Shown: one piece after another, positions 17,790 to 26,823 of the stretch
How positions within the stretch are numbered: position 1 is the stretch's first letter
How the letters are laid out: every line of letters begins with the position of its first letter
From: Pseudidiomarina salinarum
Lineage (GTDB): Bacteria > Pseudomonadota > Gammaproteobacteria > Enterobacterales > Alteromonadaceae
Direction: 5' to 3'
DNA: 64,000 nucleotides
Assembly (NCBI RefSeq): GCF_000753715.1
Contig: NZ_JPER01000001.1
Location: 620,001-684,000 of the forward strand
The notes under the pieces: model-generated
What the model was told of the DNA's origin: nothing
Seen by the model: only the letters and a program-made list of their open reading frames with translations
The model's database searches: none
Made by a program: the position numbers and the translations under genes

Positions 17790-18881
17790 ATGTCAGGATT
17801 AGTGGCCTATTGCAGGCCTGGATTTGAGAGCGACTGCGCTGCGGAACTGCAGGAAAAAAGTGGCTTGCTTGGTGTTTACGGCTACTGTCAGACGCAGTCT
17901 GGCGATGGTTACGTAACCTATCGCTGCTTACCTGAAGAAGCCGACCATCTGGCCCGTAAGCTGCAACTGCGCGAACTGATATTTACCCGGCAGTTTGTAT
18001 CGGTTATTGCCGAAATAAAAGAATTGTCGCAACAAGACCGGGTGAGCTCGGTGCAGTTGGCTTTGCTGGACGAGGGCGTGCAGGAAGCATTCGCACAGGT
18101 AAAACCTGCCGGCGATTTACGTGTTGAAACGCCGGATACTAATACCGGCAAAGAATTATCGAAGTTCTGCCGCAAGTTTACTGTGCCGCTGCGGCAGGGG
18201 TTACGTCAGTGTGGCTGGTTAACCGATAAAGAAAGTGACCGGCGGCCAACCCTGCATGCTTTTTTCATTAATAATCAGCAGCTTATCTTAGGCTATTCAT
18301 ACAGCTACAATCAGTCGCCGTGGTTGATGGGTATACCCCGTTTGCGCACGCCCTCAGACGCGCCAAGTCGCTCAACCCTGAAGCTGGACGAGGCTTTTCA
18401 GGTATTTGTTCCGGCCCATGAACGTGAGGCACGGATTAGTTCTGGCATGAATGCGGTCGACCTGGGCGCTGCGCCCGGCGGCTGGACCTATCAGTTGGTG
18501 CATCGCGGCATGATGGTGCAGGCAGTTGATAACGGCCCTATGGATCAGCGGTTGCTGGACACCGGCCAGGTGAAGCATATTCAGACTGATGGCTTTAAAT
18601 TTCGTCCGAAAAAGAAAAATATTACCTGGCTGGTGTGCGATATGGTTGAGAAGCCCAGCCGCGTCGCTGATTTAATCACCAACTGGTTAATTGACGGCGA
18701 TTGCCAGGAAACGATTTTTAACCTGAAGTTGCCGATGAAAAAGCGTTACGCGGCCGTTGCGGAGTATCTGCAAAACATGAAACAGCGACTGGTTGACGAG
18801 GGCCGCGGTAAATATGAGCTGCAGGCCAAACAGCTCTATCATGATCGCGAGGAAGTCACTGTTCATATCCGCTGGCTATAA
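17790..18881 (+). CDS. rlmM: 23S rRNA 2'-O-ribose methyltransferase RlmM (C2498)
   Basis: RlmM methylates the ribose of C2498 in the peptidyl-transferase region of 23S rRNA, using S-adenosylmethionine. The 363-residue length fits. An N-terminal THUMP-like RNA-binding part is followed by a Rossmann methyltransferase domain with DLGAAPGGWTYQ at about residues 224-235, then WLVCDMVEKP and LKLPMKKRY, which supply catalytic Asp and Lys residues. It is five bases downstream of the hydrolase and its 3' end overlaps the convergent isocitrate dehydrogenase by six bases. Confidence 0.95.
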   Translation: MSGLVAYCRPGFESDCAAELQEKSGLLGVYGYCQTQSGDGYVTYRCLPEEADHLARKLQLRELIFTRQFVSVIAEIKELSQQDRVSSVQLALLDEGVQEAFAQVKPAGDLRVETPDTNTGKELSKFCRKFTVPLRQGLRQCGWLTDKESDRRPTLHAFFINNQQLILGYSYSYNQSPWLMGIPRLRTPSDAPSRSTLKLDEAFQVFVPAHEREARISSGMNAVDLGAAPGGWTYQLVHRGMMVQAVDNGPMDQRLLDTGQVKHIQTDGFKFRPKKKNITWLVCDMVEKPSRVADLITNWLIDGDCQETIFNLKLPMKKRYAAVAEYLQNMKQRLVDEGRGKYELQAKQLYHDREEVTVHIRWL

Positions 18882-19880
18882 GCGGTCGATAACCGCCTGG
18901 GTGAAGTCAGTGGTGCCGTGCGTGCCACCTAAATCCCGGGTGGTACGATCGCCGCTGGCGATAGCATCTTCAAGAGCGGCGCGGATACGACGGGCAGGTT
19001 TAGGCATATCGAGATAGTCCAGCATCTGAATGGCGGCCAGAATAACCGAAGTGGGGTTGGCCAGGTTCTGGCCGGCAATGTCTGGGGCTGAGCCATGCAC
19101 CGCTTCAAAAATCGCCGAATCATCACCAATGTTTGCGCCGGGCGCCATGCCCAGGCCGCCGACCAGTCCGGCACAGAGATCAGAGATGATATCGCCGAAC
19201 AGATTGGTGGTGACTATCATGTCAAAATCTTCCGGGTTCATAACCAGCCGCATACATACCGCATCAACGATCATTTCATTGCATTCGATTTTGGGGTAGT
19301 CCGCGGCGATTTCCCGGGCTATTTTCAGGAACAGGCCGGAGGTGGTCTTCAGGATATTAGCTTTATGCACCACGGTGATTTTTTTGCGGCCTTCGCGTTC
19401 TGCCAGATCAAAGGCAAAGCGCAAGATACGTTCGCAACCTTTGCGGGTTATCTGACTTATCGCCCGGGCCTGGTCGCCTTCTTCCGACGTAGTCTGGCCG
19501 ATACCTGAGTACATGCCCTCGGTATTTTCACGAATGGTAATAATATCTATGTTCTCATAGCGTGACTGGGTGCCTTTGAAGGATTTAACCGGCCGCAGGT
19601 TCGCGTACAGGTCGAATTTTTTGCGCAAGGTGACATTCACGGAAGTGAAACCTTCGCCAGAGGGCGTGGTTAACGGGCCTTTCAGAGTGGCCTTATTACG
19701 GCTGATAGCGTCCAGGGTTTCCTGCGGTAATAACTCGCCGGTGGCGTCTAACGCAGTCTGACCTGCCTTGGCAAACTCATAGGTAAAGTCGCAGCCAGCT
19801 TTATCGAGAATCTTAATGGTTGCGTCAATGATGTCCGGCCCGATACCGTCGCCGGGGATGACCGTAATTGTGGTGCTCAT
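18876..19880 (-). CDS. Isocitrate dehydrogenase, NAD-dependent type
   Basis: The protein belongs to the isocitrate/isopropylmalate dehydrogenase family: IPGDGIGPDI at residues 8-17, TIRENTEGMYSG near 116, and NLFGDIISDLCAGLVGG near 212. Its 334 residues are close to the NAD-dependent mitochondrial-type enzyme, shorter than the roughly 415-residue NADP enzyme Icd of E. coli. It would oxidise isocitrate to 2-oxoglutarate in the TCA cycle, which suits a cell living on amino acids. Such enzymes occur in Alteromonadales. The gene stands alone on the minus strand, downstream of the DUF3192 gene, and is convergent to rlmM. Homoisocitrate or isopropylmalate dehydrogenase is less likely. Confidence 0.87.
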   Translation of the reverse strand: MSTTITVIPGDGIGPDIIDATIKILDKAGCDFTYEFAKAGQTALDATGELLPQETLDAISRNKATLKGPLTTPSGEGFTSVNVTLRKKFDLYANLRPVKSFKGTQSRYENIDIITIRENTEGMYSGIGQTTSEEGDQARAISQITRKGCERILRFAFDLAEREGRKKITVVHKANILKTTSGLFLKIAREIAADYPKIECNEMIVDAVCMRLVMNPEDFDMIVTTNLFGDIISDLCAGLVGGLGMAPGANIGDDSAIFEAVHGSAPDIAGQNLANPTSVILAAIQMLDYLDMPKPARRIRAALEDAIASGDRTTRDLGGTHGTTDFTQAVIDRL

Positions 19881-19953
19881 AGGCGTATCCTACTTCTTAT
19901 AAGGTGCAAACCATTATAGCAGAAGGAATACTAGCGGTGGCGGGCCGGGACCA

Positions 19954-20328
19954 TCAAAACGACTGATAGTCACTATAAGCGTCAGCACCCCAGGCGATTA
20001 ACTGATCGTTTTTAAATAACAGCGGGGTACATTCATCCCGGGTGGTGATGCCGTCAGATTTCACATGGTGGGTACGGTAAAACAATACCAGCAACTCTTC
20101 GCCATCGCCGGTGGCTTTCGCTTCACTGATGTCGGGCGAGCCTAGCAAGCGAATCACATCGCCCTTGGGAATGCCGAGATCGAGCCGGCCAATCTGTTTG
20201 AGATTGAAGGTTTCGCGTTCCTGCCAGTTCATATTCTCAGGATCGGCTTGGTAGTAATGCAGAATGACCGCAGCGGCTGCCAGATAAATGGCAAACCCGA
20301 TGATCACGATTTTGAACATTTTGGACAT
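19954..20328 (-). CDS. DUF3192 family membrane-anchored protein
   Basis: The 124-residue protein starts with a single hydrophobic helix (IVIIGFAIYLAAAAVIL, residues about 7-23). A soluble part follows with NLKQIGRLDLGIPKGDVIRLLG, seen as LDLGIPKGDV then LLGSPDISEA. The layout resembles SmpA/BamE-like small domains, in which a 'G.....V...LG.P' motif is common. I recognise it as DUF3192; its function is unknown. It probably sits in the inner membrane facing the periplasm. It lies downstream of ppnN on the same strand, 41 bases away, and 73 bases before the isocitrate dehydrogenase. Confidence 0.75.
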   Translation of the reverse strand: MSKMFKIVIIGFAIYLAAAAVILHYYQADPENMNWQERETFNLKQIGRLDLGIPKGDVIRLLGSPDISEAKATGDGEELLVLFYRTHHVKSDGITTRDECTPLLFKNDQLIAWGADAYSDYQSF

Positions 20329-20369
20329 GGTGCTGCGGTGCTCCTGTACGTTTTTATTTTTAGCGGGCG

Positions 20370-21725
20370 TCAGTCAGTAATAACCCGGTAGCATGGATGG
20401 TATACAGTGCCGGGTAACTTCATGCGGCCTTGTTCAACGAATGCCCGCAATAAGACGTCGAGCTTACGCATCATATCGCGTTCACCGTGAATCTCAAATG
20501 GACCGTATTTGCGAATTGCCCGGATGCCTTCGTCTTTAACATTGCCGGCCACAATTGACGAGAACGCCCGGCGCAGGGCAGAAGCCAGTAACTGAGGTTC
20601 CTGATCACGGTGTAAGCTCAGGCCGCGAACATTCTCATGGGTTGGTATAAAGGGACGCTGGAACGGCTCTTCAATGTGGAGAGTCCAGTTAAAGCAGTAG
20701 GAATCACCGGTTTCACGCCGGTATTCCTTCACTTCCTGCACGCCTTTTTTCATGGCTTTAGCTACCGCGATAGGATCATCAATAATGATGGTATAAAGTT
20801 CACGCGCTGCTTCGCCGAGGGTAGCGACGATGAAATCATCGATGGCATCGAAATAAGCAGCACTGCTGGCGGGGCCTGTCAGAACCACTGGCAGCACCTG
20901 GCGTTCATTCTCAGGGTGCATCAGAATGCCCAGCAAATAGAGTAGCTCCTCAGCGGTGCCTACGCCGCCAGGGAACACCACGATGCCGTGTCCACAGCGG
21001 ATGAAGGCCTCAAGGCGTTTTTCAATATCCGGCAGAATAACCAGTTCATTCACAATGGGATTTGGTGGCTCGGCGGCAATAATGCCTGGCTCAGTAAAGC
21101 CCAGGTAGCGACCGTTTGGGTTACGTTGTTTGGCGTGGCCTATGGTGGCACCTTTCATAGGCCCCTTCATGGCGCCTGGCCCACAACCGGTACAGATGTT
21201 CAGATCACGCAGACCCATCTGGTAACCGACTTCTTTGGTGTACTTATACTCAACTTCGTTGATTGAGTGGCCGCCCCAACAGACGATCACGTTGGGATCC
21301 AAATTCGGCTGAACAATCTGGGCGTTGCGCAGAATATCGAACACCACATGGGTCAGGGTATGGGTATCTGCTGAATCCAGAGTCTGCGAATTATAGGTTT
21401 CGCCGGTAAACAGGATATCCCGCAGTACCGCTTCGACCAGTTCCTGCATACCGATGATGAGTTTGCCATCGACAAAAGCTTCAGCTGGCGGATTGATCAG
21501 TTCAAGCTGAATACCGCGCTCACTTTTGACGACATTCACATCAAAATCTTCGTATTTATTAAAGATTTCCTCACTGCTGTCGGTTTTACTGCCAGCATTG
21601 AGAACCGCCAGGCAACAGTTGCGGAACAGGCGGTAGAGCTGTTTGTCGCTGCTTTGCTGCAGCCGTTCTATTTCAAGTTGTGACAGTAAGCTCATGCTCC
21701 CACGCGGGGAAATAGTAACTTTCAT
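20370..21725 (-). CDS. ppnN: Pyrimidine/purine nucleotide 5'-monophosphate nucleosidase PpnN
   Basis: PpnN (YgdH) hydrolyses nucleoside 5'-monophosphates to a base and ribose 5-phosphate, and in E. coli it is a (p)ppGpp target. The 451-residue protein starts [18 protein letters not shown], which lines up with the known N-terminus, so the start is secure. The LOG-family core has [14 protein letters not shown] near residue 184 and [15 protein letters not shown] near residue 255. The gene lies 21 bases downstream of queF, the same neighbourhood as in E. coli, and is likely to be co-transcribed with it. Confidence 0.93.
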   Translation of the reverse strand: MKVTISPRGSMSLLSQLEIERLQQSSDKQLYRLFRNCCLAVLNAGSKTDSSEEIFNKYEDFDVNVVKSERGIQLELINPPAEAFVDGKLIIGMQELVEAVLRDILFTGETYNSQTLDSADTHTLTHVVFDILRNAQIVQPNLDPNVIVCWGGHSINEVEYKYTKEVGYQMGLRDLNICTGCGPGAMKGPMKGATIGHAKQRNPNGRYLGFTEPGIIAAEPPNPIVNELVILPDIEKRLEAFIRCGHGIVVFPGGVGTAEELLYLLGILMHPENERQVLPVVLTGPASSAAYFDAIDDFIVATLGEAARELYTIIIDDPIAVAKAMKKGVQEVKEYRRETGDSYCFNWTLHIEEPFQRPFIPTHENVRGLSLHRDQEPQLLASALRRAFSSIVAGNVKDEGIRAIRKYGPFEIHGERDMMRKLDVLLRAFVEQGRMKLPGTVYHPCYRVITD

Positions 21726-21746
21726 TCTATATCCTTATTATTAGTG

Positions 21747-22577
21747 TCATTGGCGGCTAAGCCGACCCGGCGCTGGCGCCGTTTCGAAGTCGGAGCGGAA
21801 GGGATTAATGTCCAGCCCGCCGCGCCTGGTATAACGTGCGTATACCGTAAGCTGTTTAATATCCAGCTGCGTTTTTAAATCGACAAACAGGCGTTCTACG
21901 CACTGTTCGTGAAATTCATTGTGGTGACGAAAAGAAACGATATACCGTAGCAGTGCCGCCCGGTCAATGGTTTTGCCGCGATAGCGGATCATCACCGAAC
22001 CCCAGTCGGGCTGATTAGTAATCAGGCAGTTCGACTTCAGCAAATGGCTATGCAGGGTTTCAGTTACTTCATTATCGTCGCTATGGGCCAGCAAACCGGC
22101 ATTATAGTCATATTCAGTAATAGCAATGTCCTGGTTATCCAGGCAATCGCCGGGCAGTTCAGTGAAAGGCTGCTGCTGGGCCTGCTGTACCGTCAGCAGC
22201 TTAACCTGCACGGTTGCGCCGGCACAGGCCGAGAGATCTTGTTGTAGCTGATCCCGGACTGCATCCCAGTCGGCCCACTGACAGTTATTGAAGCTATTCA
22301 GATAAAGCTTAAATGATTTGGATTCAACTAAACTCGGGCTGGTGGCCGGGATCACGAATTCGCCGACAGCGACTTGTGGCATACCGCGTGCGTTTAGCCA
22401 TGAGAGTTCATAGCCGGTCCAGTAATCCTGCCCCTGAAAGGGCAGTTCACTCATTTCATTAAGCCCGATGGCACTGCGATTCAGCTGGCGGGGCACTGCC
22501 TGCAACAGGCCAGCATCAAAGGCAGTCGGGTAGTCGGTAGGCCGACCAAGGGATAAATGTCCTAGGGGTTGCTTCAT
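21747..22577 (-). CDS. queF: NADPH-dependent 7-cyano-7-deazaguanine reductase QueF
   Basis: QueF reduces preQ0 to preQ1 in queuosine biosynthesis. The 276-residue protein is the long, two-domain type found in gammaproteobacteria. The N-terminal half carries [13 protein letters not shown] near residues 84-96. The C-terminal half carries [16 protein letters not shown], with catalytic Cys184 and Asp191. The cysteine forms the thioimide with preQ0. The gene is divergent from syd, with 107 bases between the starts, as in E. coli, and is followed by ppnN. No preQ1 riboswitch was recognised in the gap. Confidence 0.95.
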   Translation of the reverse strand: MKQPLGHLSLGRPTDYPTAFDAGLLQAVPRQLNRSAIGLNEMSELPFQGQDYWTGYELSWLNARGMPQVAVGEFVIPATSPSLVESKSFKLYLNSFNNCQWADWDAVRDQLQQDLSACAGATVQVKLLTVQQAQQQPFTELPGDCLDNQDIAITEYDYNAGLLAHSDDNEVTETLHSHLLKSNCLITNQPDWGSVMIRYRGKTIDRAALLRYIVSFRHHNEFHEQCVERLFVDLKTQLDIKQLTVYARYTRRGGLDINPFRSDFETAPAPGRLSRQ

Positions 22578-22684
22578 CGAAACCGCTTATCTTGTTAAAC
22601 TCAAATTGTCGTATAAATCTCATGCAGTCAGCCATTGTAGCGCTGACCTATGCTTGATACCAGTTTTCTACTCAGGATCTTAAC

Positions 22685-23236
22685 ATGACTGTACTCGAAA
22701 AAATGGACCAGCTGCTTGAAGCCTATCAGCAGTTTTATGCCGATAACGACAGACCGCTGTTGGTTGAAGCGAACCCGGAATGGCAGGCGCCTATCTATGG
22801 TGAACCGGCCGGTGACGACTGGGTGCGCTGGCAACCTATCCTGCAGTCAACACCGCTGGATTTCGGCGATTTGACCAATGCGCTTGAACAGCCATTCCAT
22901 CCTGACTTAATGGCCTTCTATTCACGTTGGTTCGCGGCGGATCTGGCGGTTACCTGGCAGCAACATCCGTTGTGGCTGTTGCAGGTGCACGGGCCGGAAG
23001 ACGGTGATCGCTTATTGAGTAATCAGGCCGGGCATGTATTGATGAAGCGGCGACTGAAACAGCCGATTACCTTGTTTATTGGTCTGGCTGAGGAAACTGA
23101 TGATTTACTGCTGACAATGGATAACGAAACGGGCGCCGTAGGGCTGGAATTTGCCGGGCGTGAACAACATGAAGTGCTGGCCCCGAACCTGGCCGAATTC
23201 CTTGAGAATTTAAGCCCGCGGCTGGTGGATAATTAA
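22685..23236 (+). CDS. syd: Syd protein, SecY-interacting
   Basis: Syd is a peripheral inner-membrane protein that binds SecY and is thought to check SecYEG assembly. The 183-residue length fits the family, and the protein is acidic and soluble. LVEANPEWQAPI near residue 26 and FYSRWFAADL near 78 are conserved parts of the family, and an acidic concave surface is expected from the many Asp and Glu residues. It is divergent from queF, as in E. coli. No operon partner follows within 77 bases. Its role is dispensable in E. coli, and nothing in the sequence changes that picture. Confidence 0.88.
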   Translation: MTVLEKMDQLLEAYQQFYADNDRPLLVEANPEWQAPIYGEPAGDDWVRWQPILQSTPLDFGDLTNALEQPFHPDLMAFYSRWFAADLAVTWQQHPLWLLQVHGPEDGDRLLSNQAGHVLMKRRLKQPITLFIGLAEETDDLLLTMDNETGAVGLEFAGREQHEVLAPNLAEFLENLSPRLVDN

Positions 23237-23313
23237 GCCGGGATGGGATAATTTGGTGGGCCAGGTTACATAAACCAGACGAAACAAAACACACGCGACT
23301 AGCGAGAACAATA

Positions 23314-24009
23314 ATGACAATAAGCAAACAGGCGCGATTGCGTGACGGACAGCTGCGCTATCTGGTAGCAGAGGAACTTAAGCTCGCGGCATCGCTGCTG
23401 TACCAGGCCTATCACGATGATCCGCTGTTGATGGATCTGTTCCAGGCAGACAAGGCTGATTATGAGAAGCGCCTGCGCGCCGCGATACGGGAAGAGCTTA
23501 ACGCGTTCTGGGAAGCGGAACAGCCGATGATAGGTATTTTTGATGAGGACAGCCTGGTTGGCGTGGCCTGCCTGACCCGCCCGGGTAAAAGCTTCGGGCC
23601 GGGCAAATACTGGCACTGGCGCTTAAAGATGTTACTGACAGCGGGTTATGTCAGTACCCGTCAGCTTATCGAAAAGGAAGCCCTGATTCAGGAGGCAATG
23701 ACGCAACAACTGGCGAATGGTGCCGGTGAGCAGCATTATCATATGCTTGCCTTCATAGCTGTGCACCCGCGTTATCAGCAAAATGGCTGGGGCCATCTGT
23801 TGATCGGCGCTGCCGAGCAGGTACTGGACGATGACAGTGATTCAGCGGGTATTGCCGTTTATATCACTCAGGCTAAATACCTGGCGCTATTCGGGCAGCA
23901 TAACTATCGCAAGGTGACCGACCTGCAAGTTGGTGGTGTCGCGGGCGAACTTCTTTTTTATCCCCACACTGAAACAGCGGGAGCAGATGATGCAATTCAA
24001 TTCGTTTAA
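23314..24009 (+). CDS. GNAT-family N-acetyltransferase
   Basis: This 231-residue protein has the GNAT core: an acceptor-side N-terminal half, then LAFIAVHPRYQQNGWGHLLIGAAE around residues 144-167, where the Q/N-G-W-G-H-L segment is the acetyl-CoA pyrophosphate-binding motif A. YITQAKYLALFGQHNYRKV near 192 is the usual C-terminal motif. The substrate is unknown. Its last 23 bases overlap the start of the Mpo1-like gene, so the two are likely translated together. The ribosome site is poor (AGCGAGAAC). It could modify a small molecule or a protein; I make no choice. Confidence 0.78.
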   Translation: MTISKQARLRDGQLRYLVAEELKLAASLLYQAYHDDPLLMDLFQADKADYEKRLRAAIREELNAFWEAEQPMIGIFDEDSLVGVACLTRPGKSFGPGKYWHWRLKMLLTAGYVSTRQLIEKEALIQEAMTQQLANGAGEQHYHMLAFIAVHPRYQQNGWGHLLIGAAEQVLDDDSDSAGIAVYITQAKYLALFGQHNYRKVTDLQVGGVAGELLFYPHTETAGADDAIQFV

Positions 24010-24316
24010 GGAGTTCTACCCCTACTATCTGGCCGAACACTCGGATCTTCGATGCCGGGCAACGCATTATATTGGTAGTACCTTAGTGCTGGTGGTGCTG
24101 GCTTTTGCGCTGATAACGCAGCAATGGGTTTATTTGTGGCTGGTGCCATTAGTCGGTTACGGCTTTGCCTGGTTAGGTCACTTTTTGTTCGAACATAATA
24201 AACCGGCGACATTTAAGTATCCGGCTTATTCTCTGTTGGGCGACTGGGTGATGTATCGGGATTTCTGGCTGCAGCTACTGGGTATCAGGCCTCGGGGATC
24301 CGATAAGGCGGAGTAG
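23987..24316 (+). CDS. DUF962/Mpo1-like membrane protein
   Basis: The protein of about 109 residues starts at ATG 23987 or 23990 behind GGGAG, inside the end of the acetyltransferase gene. It has the family motifs: HSDLRCRATHYIGS near residue 17, and GHFLFEHNKPATFKYP near 66. Between them lie two hydrophobic helices (LVLVVLAFALITQ and VYLWLVPLVGYGF). Yeast Mpo1, of the same family, is an iron(II)-dependent dioxygenase in alpha-oxidation of 2-hydroxy fatty acids, and the conserved histidines seen here are candidate metal ligands. Bacterial members are uncharacterised. The 3' end overlaps the convergent DUF3301 gene by 32 bases. Confidence 0.82.
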   Translation: MMQFNSFKEFYPYYLAEHSDLRCRATHYIGSTLVLVVLAFALITQQWVYLWLVPLVGYGFAWLGHFLFEHNKPATFKYPAYSLLGDWVMYRDFWLQLLGIRPRGSDKAE

Positions 24317-24596
24317 TAATATTTACTAACCGCAAATTGAGCAGTTGCAGTTCGCCTTCATAGCGGCTCTGTTGATCGCTGCTGAAGGCAAAGTCATAAT
24401 TGCTCAGCCAGCCAAAATGCCGGCCTTTTTTGGCCAGCTTGCCATTACGCCAGGCAATATCCAGAAACTGTAGCTGATGTTGCTGGCAGTAACGTAAGGC
24501 GTAACGGCGTGCCTGCTCAGCCTGGCGCCGGCCCTGCCAGAACAGCCAGAAGCCAGTCGCTACCGCCAGCAGCAAAATCGCATCCAGTAACATCAT
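24285..24596 (-). CDS. DUF3301 family protein
   Basis: A 103-residue protein with one N-terminal membrane helix (LLDAILLLAVATGFWLFW, residues about 3-20) and then a basic soluble part with ARRYCQQHQLQFLDIAW, seen as YCQQHQLQFLDI, and an aromatic C-terminal region. I recognise it as DUF3301; its function is unknown. Its ATG overlaps the stop of the DUF3549 gene (ATGA), so translation is coupled. A cytoplasmic C-terminal part is suggested by the positive residues after the helix. The pair DUF3549-DUF3301 recurs in Alteromonadales and Vibrionales, to my knowledge. Confidence 0.75.
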   Translation of the reverse strand: MMLLDAILLLAVATGFWLFWQGRRQAEQARRYALRYCQQHQLQFLDIAWRNGKLAKKGRHFGWLSNYDFAFSSDQQSRYEGELQLLNLRLVNITTPPYRIPEA

Positions 24597-25678
24597 AAGG
24601 CGGCTCCGGAAAACGCCTGCCAGGCCTGTTGCAGAATCAGCGGCAAATCGTGTCGGCGTAGCAGTGATAATACATGCGGACGAATACCTGGCAGCCGCAG
24701 CAAATCAGCCGTCAGCCCAGCAAAAAGTTCATTGTTCGCACTGCCGGATTGGCTGGCCGAAGATTCAGCCAGTCGCAACATATAGAGCTCAAGCAAGTTC
24801 ACTTCGTCCGGGCCTGGTTGCAATGCTGGCCACAGGCGTGCAGGGATGAGCACCAGTTCATCCGGATCCGGATTATTATTCAGGGTATGGGCAATAGCGC
24901 TGCGCACTGCAGCCGTTTCACCGGCAGCCGCACAACTGCGCAGCAGATTGAGGCGCCTGTGCCCTGGCTGAACTTCGCGCTGAACACGTTGCGCCAGGGC
25001 GTCAGTTACTACCCGCGGTGGCGACTGGTGCTCGAGCGCAACGGCCAGCGCCCGCTGCAACGGCTCCGGGTAGCCGACGAAATGATCAACGATTTGTTGG
25101 CCCAGCCGTTGGCCGGCAACCAGACGGGCTGCGACATCATGTAGCCCCTGCAAACCGATCTGCTGCCACTGTGGTGCATCAGGCCGCGCCAGAACACTCT
25201 CCGCGGTTTCGTAATGCACCGAAGGCGGCCGGCTCAGCCGGACGGTTAACCGGGCATGCAGTGCGGCGCGTTTTTCTTCAGCCGGGGTAAACAGGTAAGG
25301 GCTTTGCTGTAGTTGCTGGCGCTGTTCGTCGTTCAGGGCTGCGGTTACTTTGTTGCCCAGTAAGGTAAGCACTTGGGTAATAAATCCCTGCTGCGCCTGT
25401 AAATCCAGCAGACCACGCTCATCAAGTGGGAATTTAAGAAACCACAGAAATGGCTCGGTAGTGGTGGCCGCTGATTGCGACCAGAATACGATTGCCAGCC
25501 AGGCATGACCCTGCAGCGGAAAAGGATAGGGCGCCTGCTGCGCTTCGATGGCGGTAAATTCGGTGGTTTCGATAGCTTGCACCCGGCGGCCGAGGTCATA
25601 GATATAAAATTCGCTCTGGCCTGCGTTAAGTAAATCTGAAAGGGTTAAAATAGCCATTAAACTTGCATCACGCATCAT
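24593..25678 (-). CDS. DUF3549 family protein
   Basis: The 361-residue protein has no signal peptide or membrane segment. It reads ILTLSDLLNAGQSEFYIYDLGRRV, of which LLNAGQSEFYIYDLGR (near residue 16) is the family hallmark. The C-terminal half is rich in Ala, Leu and Arg and looks like helical repeats (around residues 180-340). No catalytic motif can be seen. I recognise it as DUF3549, function unknown. ATG 25678 and ATG 25657 (MAILTLSD) are both possible starts; neither has a good ribosome site, and the shorter form fits the conserved N-terminus better. It is divergent from yqcC and overlaps DUF3301 by four bases. Confidence 0.75.
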   Translation of the reverse strand: MMRDASLMAILTLSDLLNAGQSEFYIYDLGRRVQAIETTEFTAIEAQQAPYPFPLQGHAWLAIVFWSQSAATTTEPFLWFLKFPLDERGLLDLQAQQGFITQVLTLLGNKVTAALNDEQRQQLQQSPYLFTPAEEKRAALHARLTVRLSRPPSVHYETAESVLARPDAPQWQQIGLQGLHDVAARLVAGQRLGQQIVDHFVGYPEPLQRALAVALEHQSPPRVVTDALAQRVQREVQPGHRRLNLLRSCAAAGETAAVRSAIAHTLNNNPDPDELVLIPARLWPALQPGPDEVNLLELYMLRLAESSASQSGSANNELFAGLTADLLRLPGIRPHVLSLLRRHDLPLILQQAWQAFSGAAL

Positions 25679-25730
25679 TTTGCTGAAAGATGTTGGCCAT
25701 TATATCGAGTTCCCCGTCTTGGAGATAGTA

Positions 25731-26075
25731 ATGGACCAAAGACAGCGCGCCGCGAGGCTGTTAGAGCGCATTGAGGCTGAACTTAACTGTCTGGGATTGT
25801 GGCAGAATCAGCTTCCTTCTGCACAGGCACTGGCCAGTACTGAACCATTTGCCATGGATACCCTGGACTTTCATCAGTGGCTGCAATTTATCATGTTGCC
25901 ACGGATGTGGGAAATCATTGATGGCGAACACCCGCTGCCACAGAATATTGCCGTCAGCCCGATGGCGACCCATGTGTTTCACGACGAATTAGAACACCAT
26001 GAAAGCCTGATTCGTATTCTCCGCGAGTTTGATGCTTTATTAAGTGGTACGGATCCTTTAGCCGACGATGTCTGA
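25731..26075 (+). CDS. yqcC: YqcC family protein
   Basis: A soluble protein of about 114 residues. The start at ATG 25731 (MDQRQRAARLL) is chosen because TTGGAG lies seven bases upstream; a longer frame begins at 25680. LNCLGLWQ, PFAMDTLDFHQWLQFIMLPRM, seen as PFAMDTL then WLQFIMLPRM, are family hallmarks. Its function is unknown. It is immediately upstream of truC and overlaps it by eight bases, the same arrangement as yqcC-truC in E. coli. That conservation suggests a shared role or simply coupled expression with the tRNA pseudouridine synthase. Confidence 0.85.
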   Translation: MDQRQRAARLLERIEAELNCLGLWQNQLPSAQALASTEPFAMDTLDFHQWLQFIMLPRMWEIIDGEHPLPQNIAVSPMATHVFHDELEHHESLIRILREFDALLSGTDPLADDV

Positions 26076-26784
26076 GCTGCCAATACTATTGCAGGATGAC
26101 TATCTGGTCGCAATCGATAAGCCTTCAGGCTTGTTGGTGCATCGTAGCTGGATTGCTAAGCAGGAAACGGAATTCGCCTTGCAGCAGGTGCGGGATCAGA
26201 TTGGTCAGCATGTGTATCCGGTGCATCGCCTGGATCGGCCAACCTCCGGCATCCTGTTATTCGCAAAAGACCCTGACACCGCACGTCTGATGACCGGGCA
26301 GTTTACTGCGCGGGAAGTCCGGAAAACTTACCACGCCGTGGTACGGGGCTATCTGGATTCAGGAACGCTGGACTATCCGCTTAAAGAAGAACTAGACCGG
26401 ATCGCAGATAAGCAGGCCGACCCGGATAAGCTGGCACAGCCGGCAGTGACCGATTATGTGTGTTTACAGCAAATTGAACTGCCATTTGCGGTGAGCAAAA
26501 AACACGCAACCTCACGCTACTCATTAATGCGGCTACATCCTCATACCGGGCGCAAACATCAGTTACGCCGGCATATGTCGCATCTGAGGCATCCCATTAT
26601 CGGTGATACCAACCACGGTGATGGCCGGCATAATCGTTTCTTTCAGCAGCATTTTGATTTGCGTCGTTTATTGTTGGCGGCAACCGGCCTGGCTTTTACG
26701 CATCCGCATACAAAAACGGCAGTTCAGATTGAACTGCCGATTCCTGAAGAACTGCTGCGGCCGTTCGAAACCGCCGCTGATTAG
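26068..26784 (+). CDS. truC: tRNA pseudouridine(65) synthase TruC
   Basis: TruC makes pseudouridine at position 65 of some tRNAs. The 238-residue protein belongs to the RluA family, with the catalytic motif HRLDRPTSGILLFAK; the nucleophilic Asp56 is in RLD. RLHPHTGRKHQLRRH near residue 152 is the second family motif. No S4 RNA-binding domain is present, as is usual for TruC. The gene overlaps yqcC by eight bases. It is convergent to dapD, and a 13-base tandem repeat lies between them. Confidence 0.93.
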   Translation: MSELPILLQDDYLVAIDKPSGLLVHRSWIAKQETEFALQQVRDQIGQHVYPVHRLDRPTSGILLFAKDPDTARLMTGQFTAREVRKTYHAVVRGYLDSGTLDYPLKEELDRIADKQADPDKLAQPAVTDYVCLQQIELPFAVSKKHATSRYSLMRLHPHTGRKHQLRRHMSHLRHPIIGDTNHGDGRHNRFFQQHFDLRRLLLAATGLAFTHPHTKTAVQIELPIPEELLRPFETAAD

Positions 26785-26823
26785 CCGTTATTCTCTGCCC
26801 TTATTCTCCGCCGTTATTCTGCT
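26785..26823. repeat. Three tandem copies of a 13-base unit between truC and dapD
   Basis: The units are CCGTTATTCTCTG (26785-26797), CCCTTATTCTCCG (26798-26810) and CCGTTATTCTGCT (26811-26823). The first begins right after the truC stop; the third includes the dapD stop codon (TTA on this strand at 26814-26816). The other units therefore look like copies of the dapD 3' end. No protein is changed. Confidence 0.85.

Noticed and set aside
22592-22617. TTGTTA and TATAAA, considered as a syd promoter
   Set aside because: The boxes are only 14 bases apart, too close for a sigma-70 promoter.
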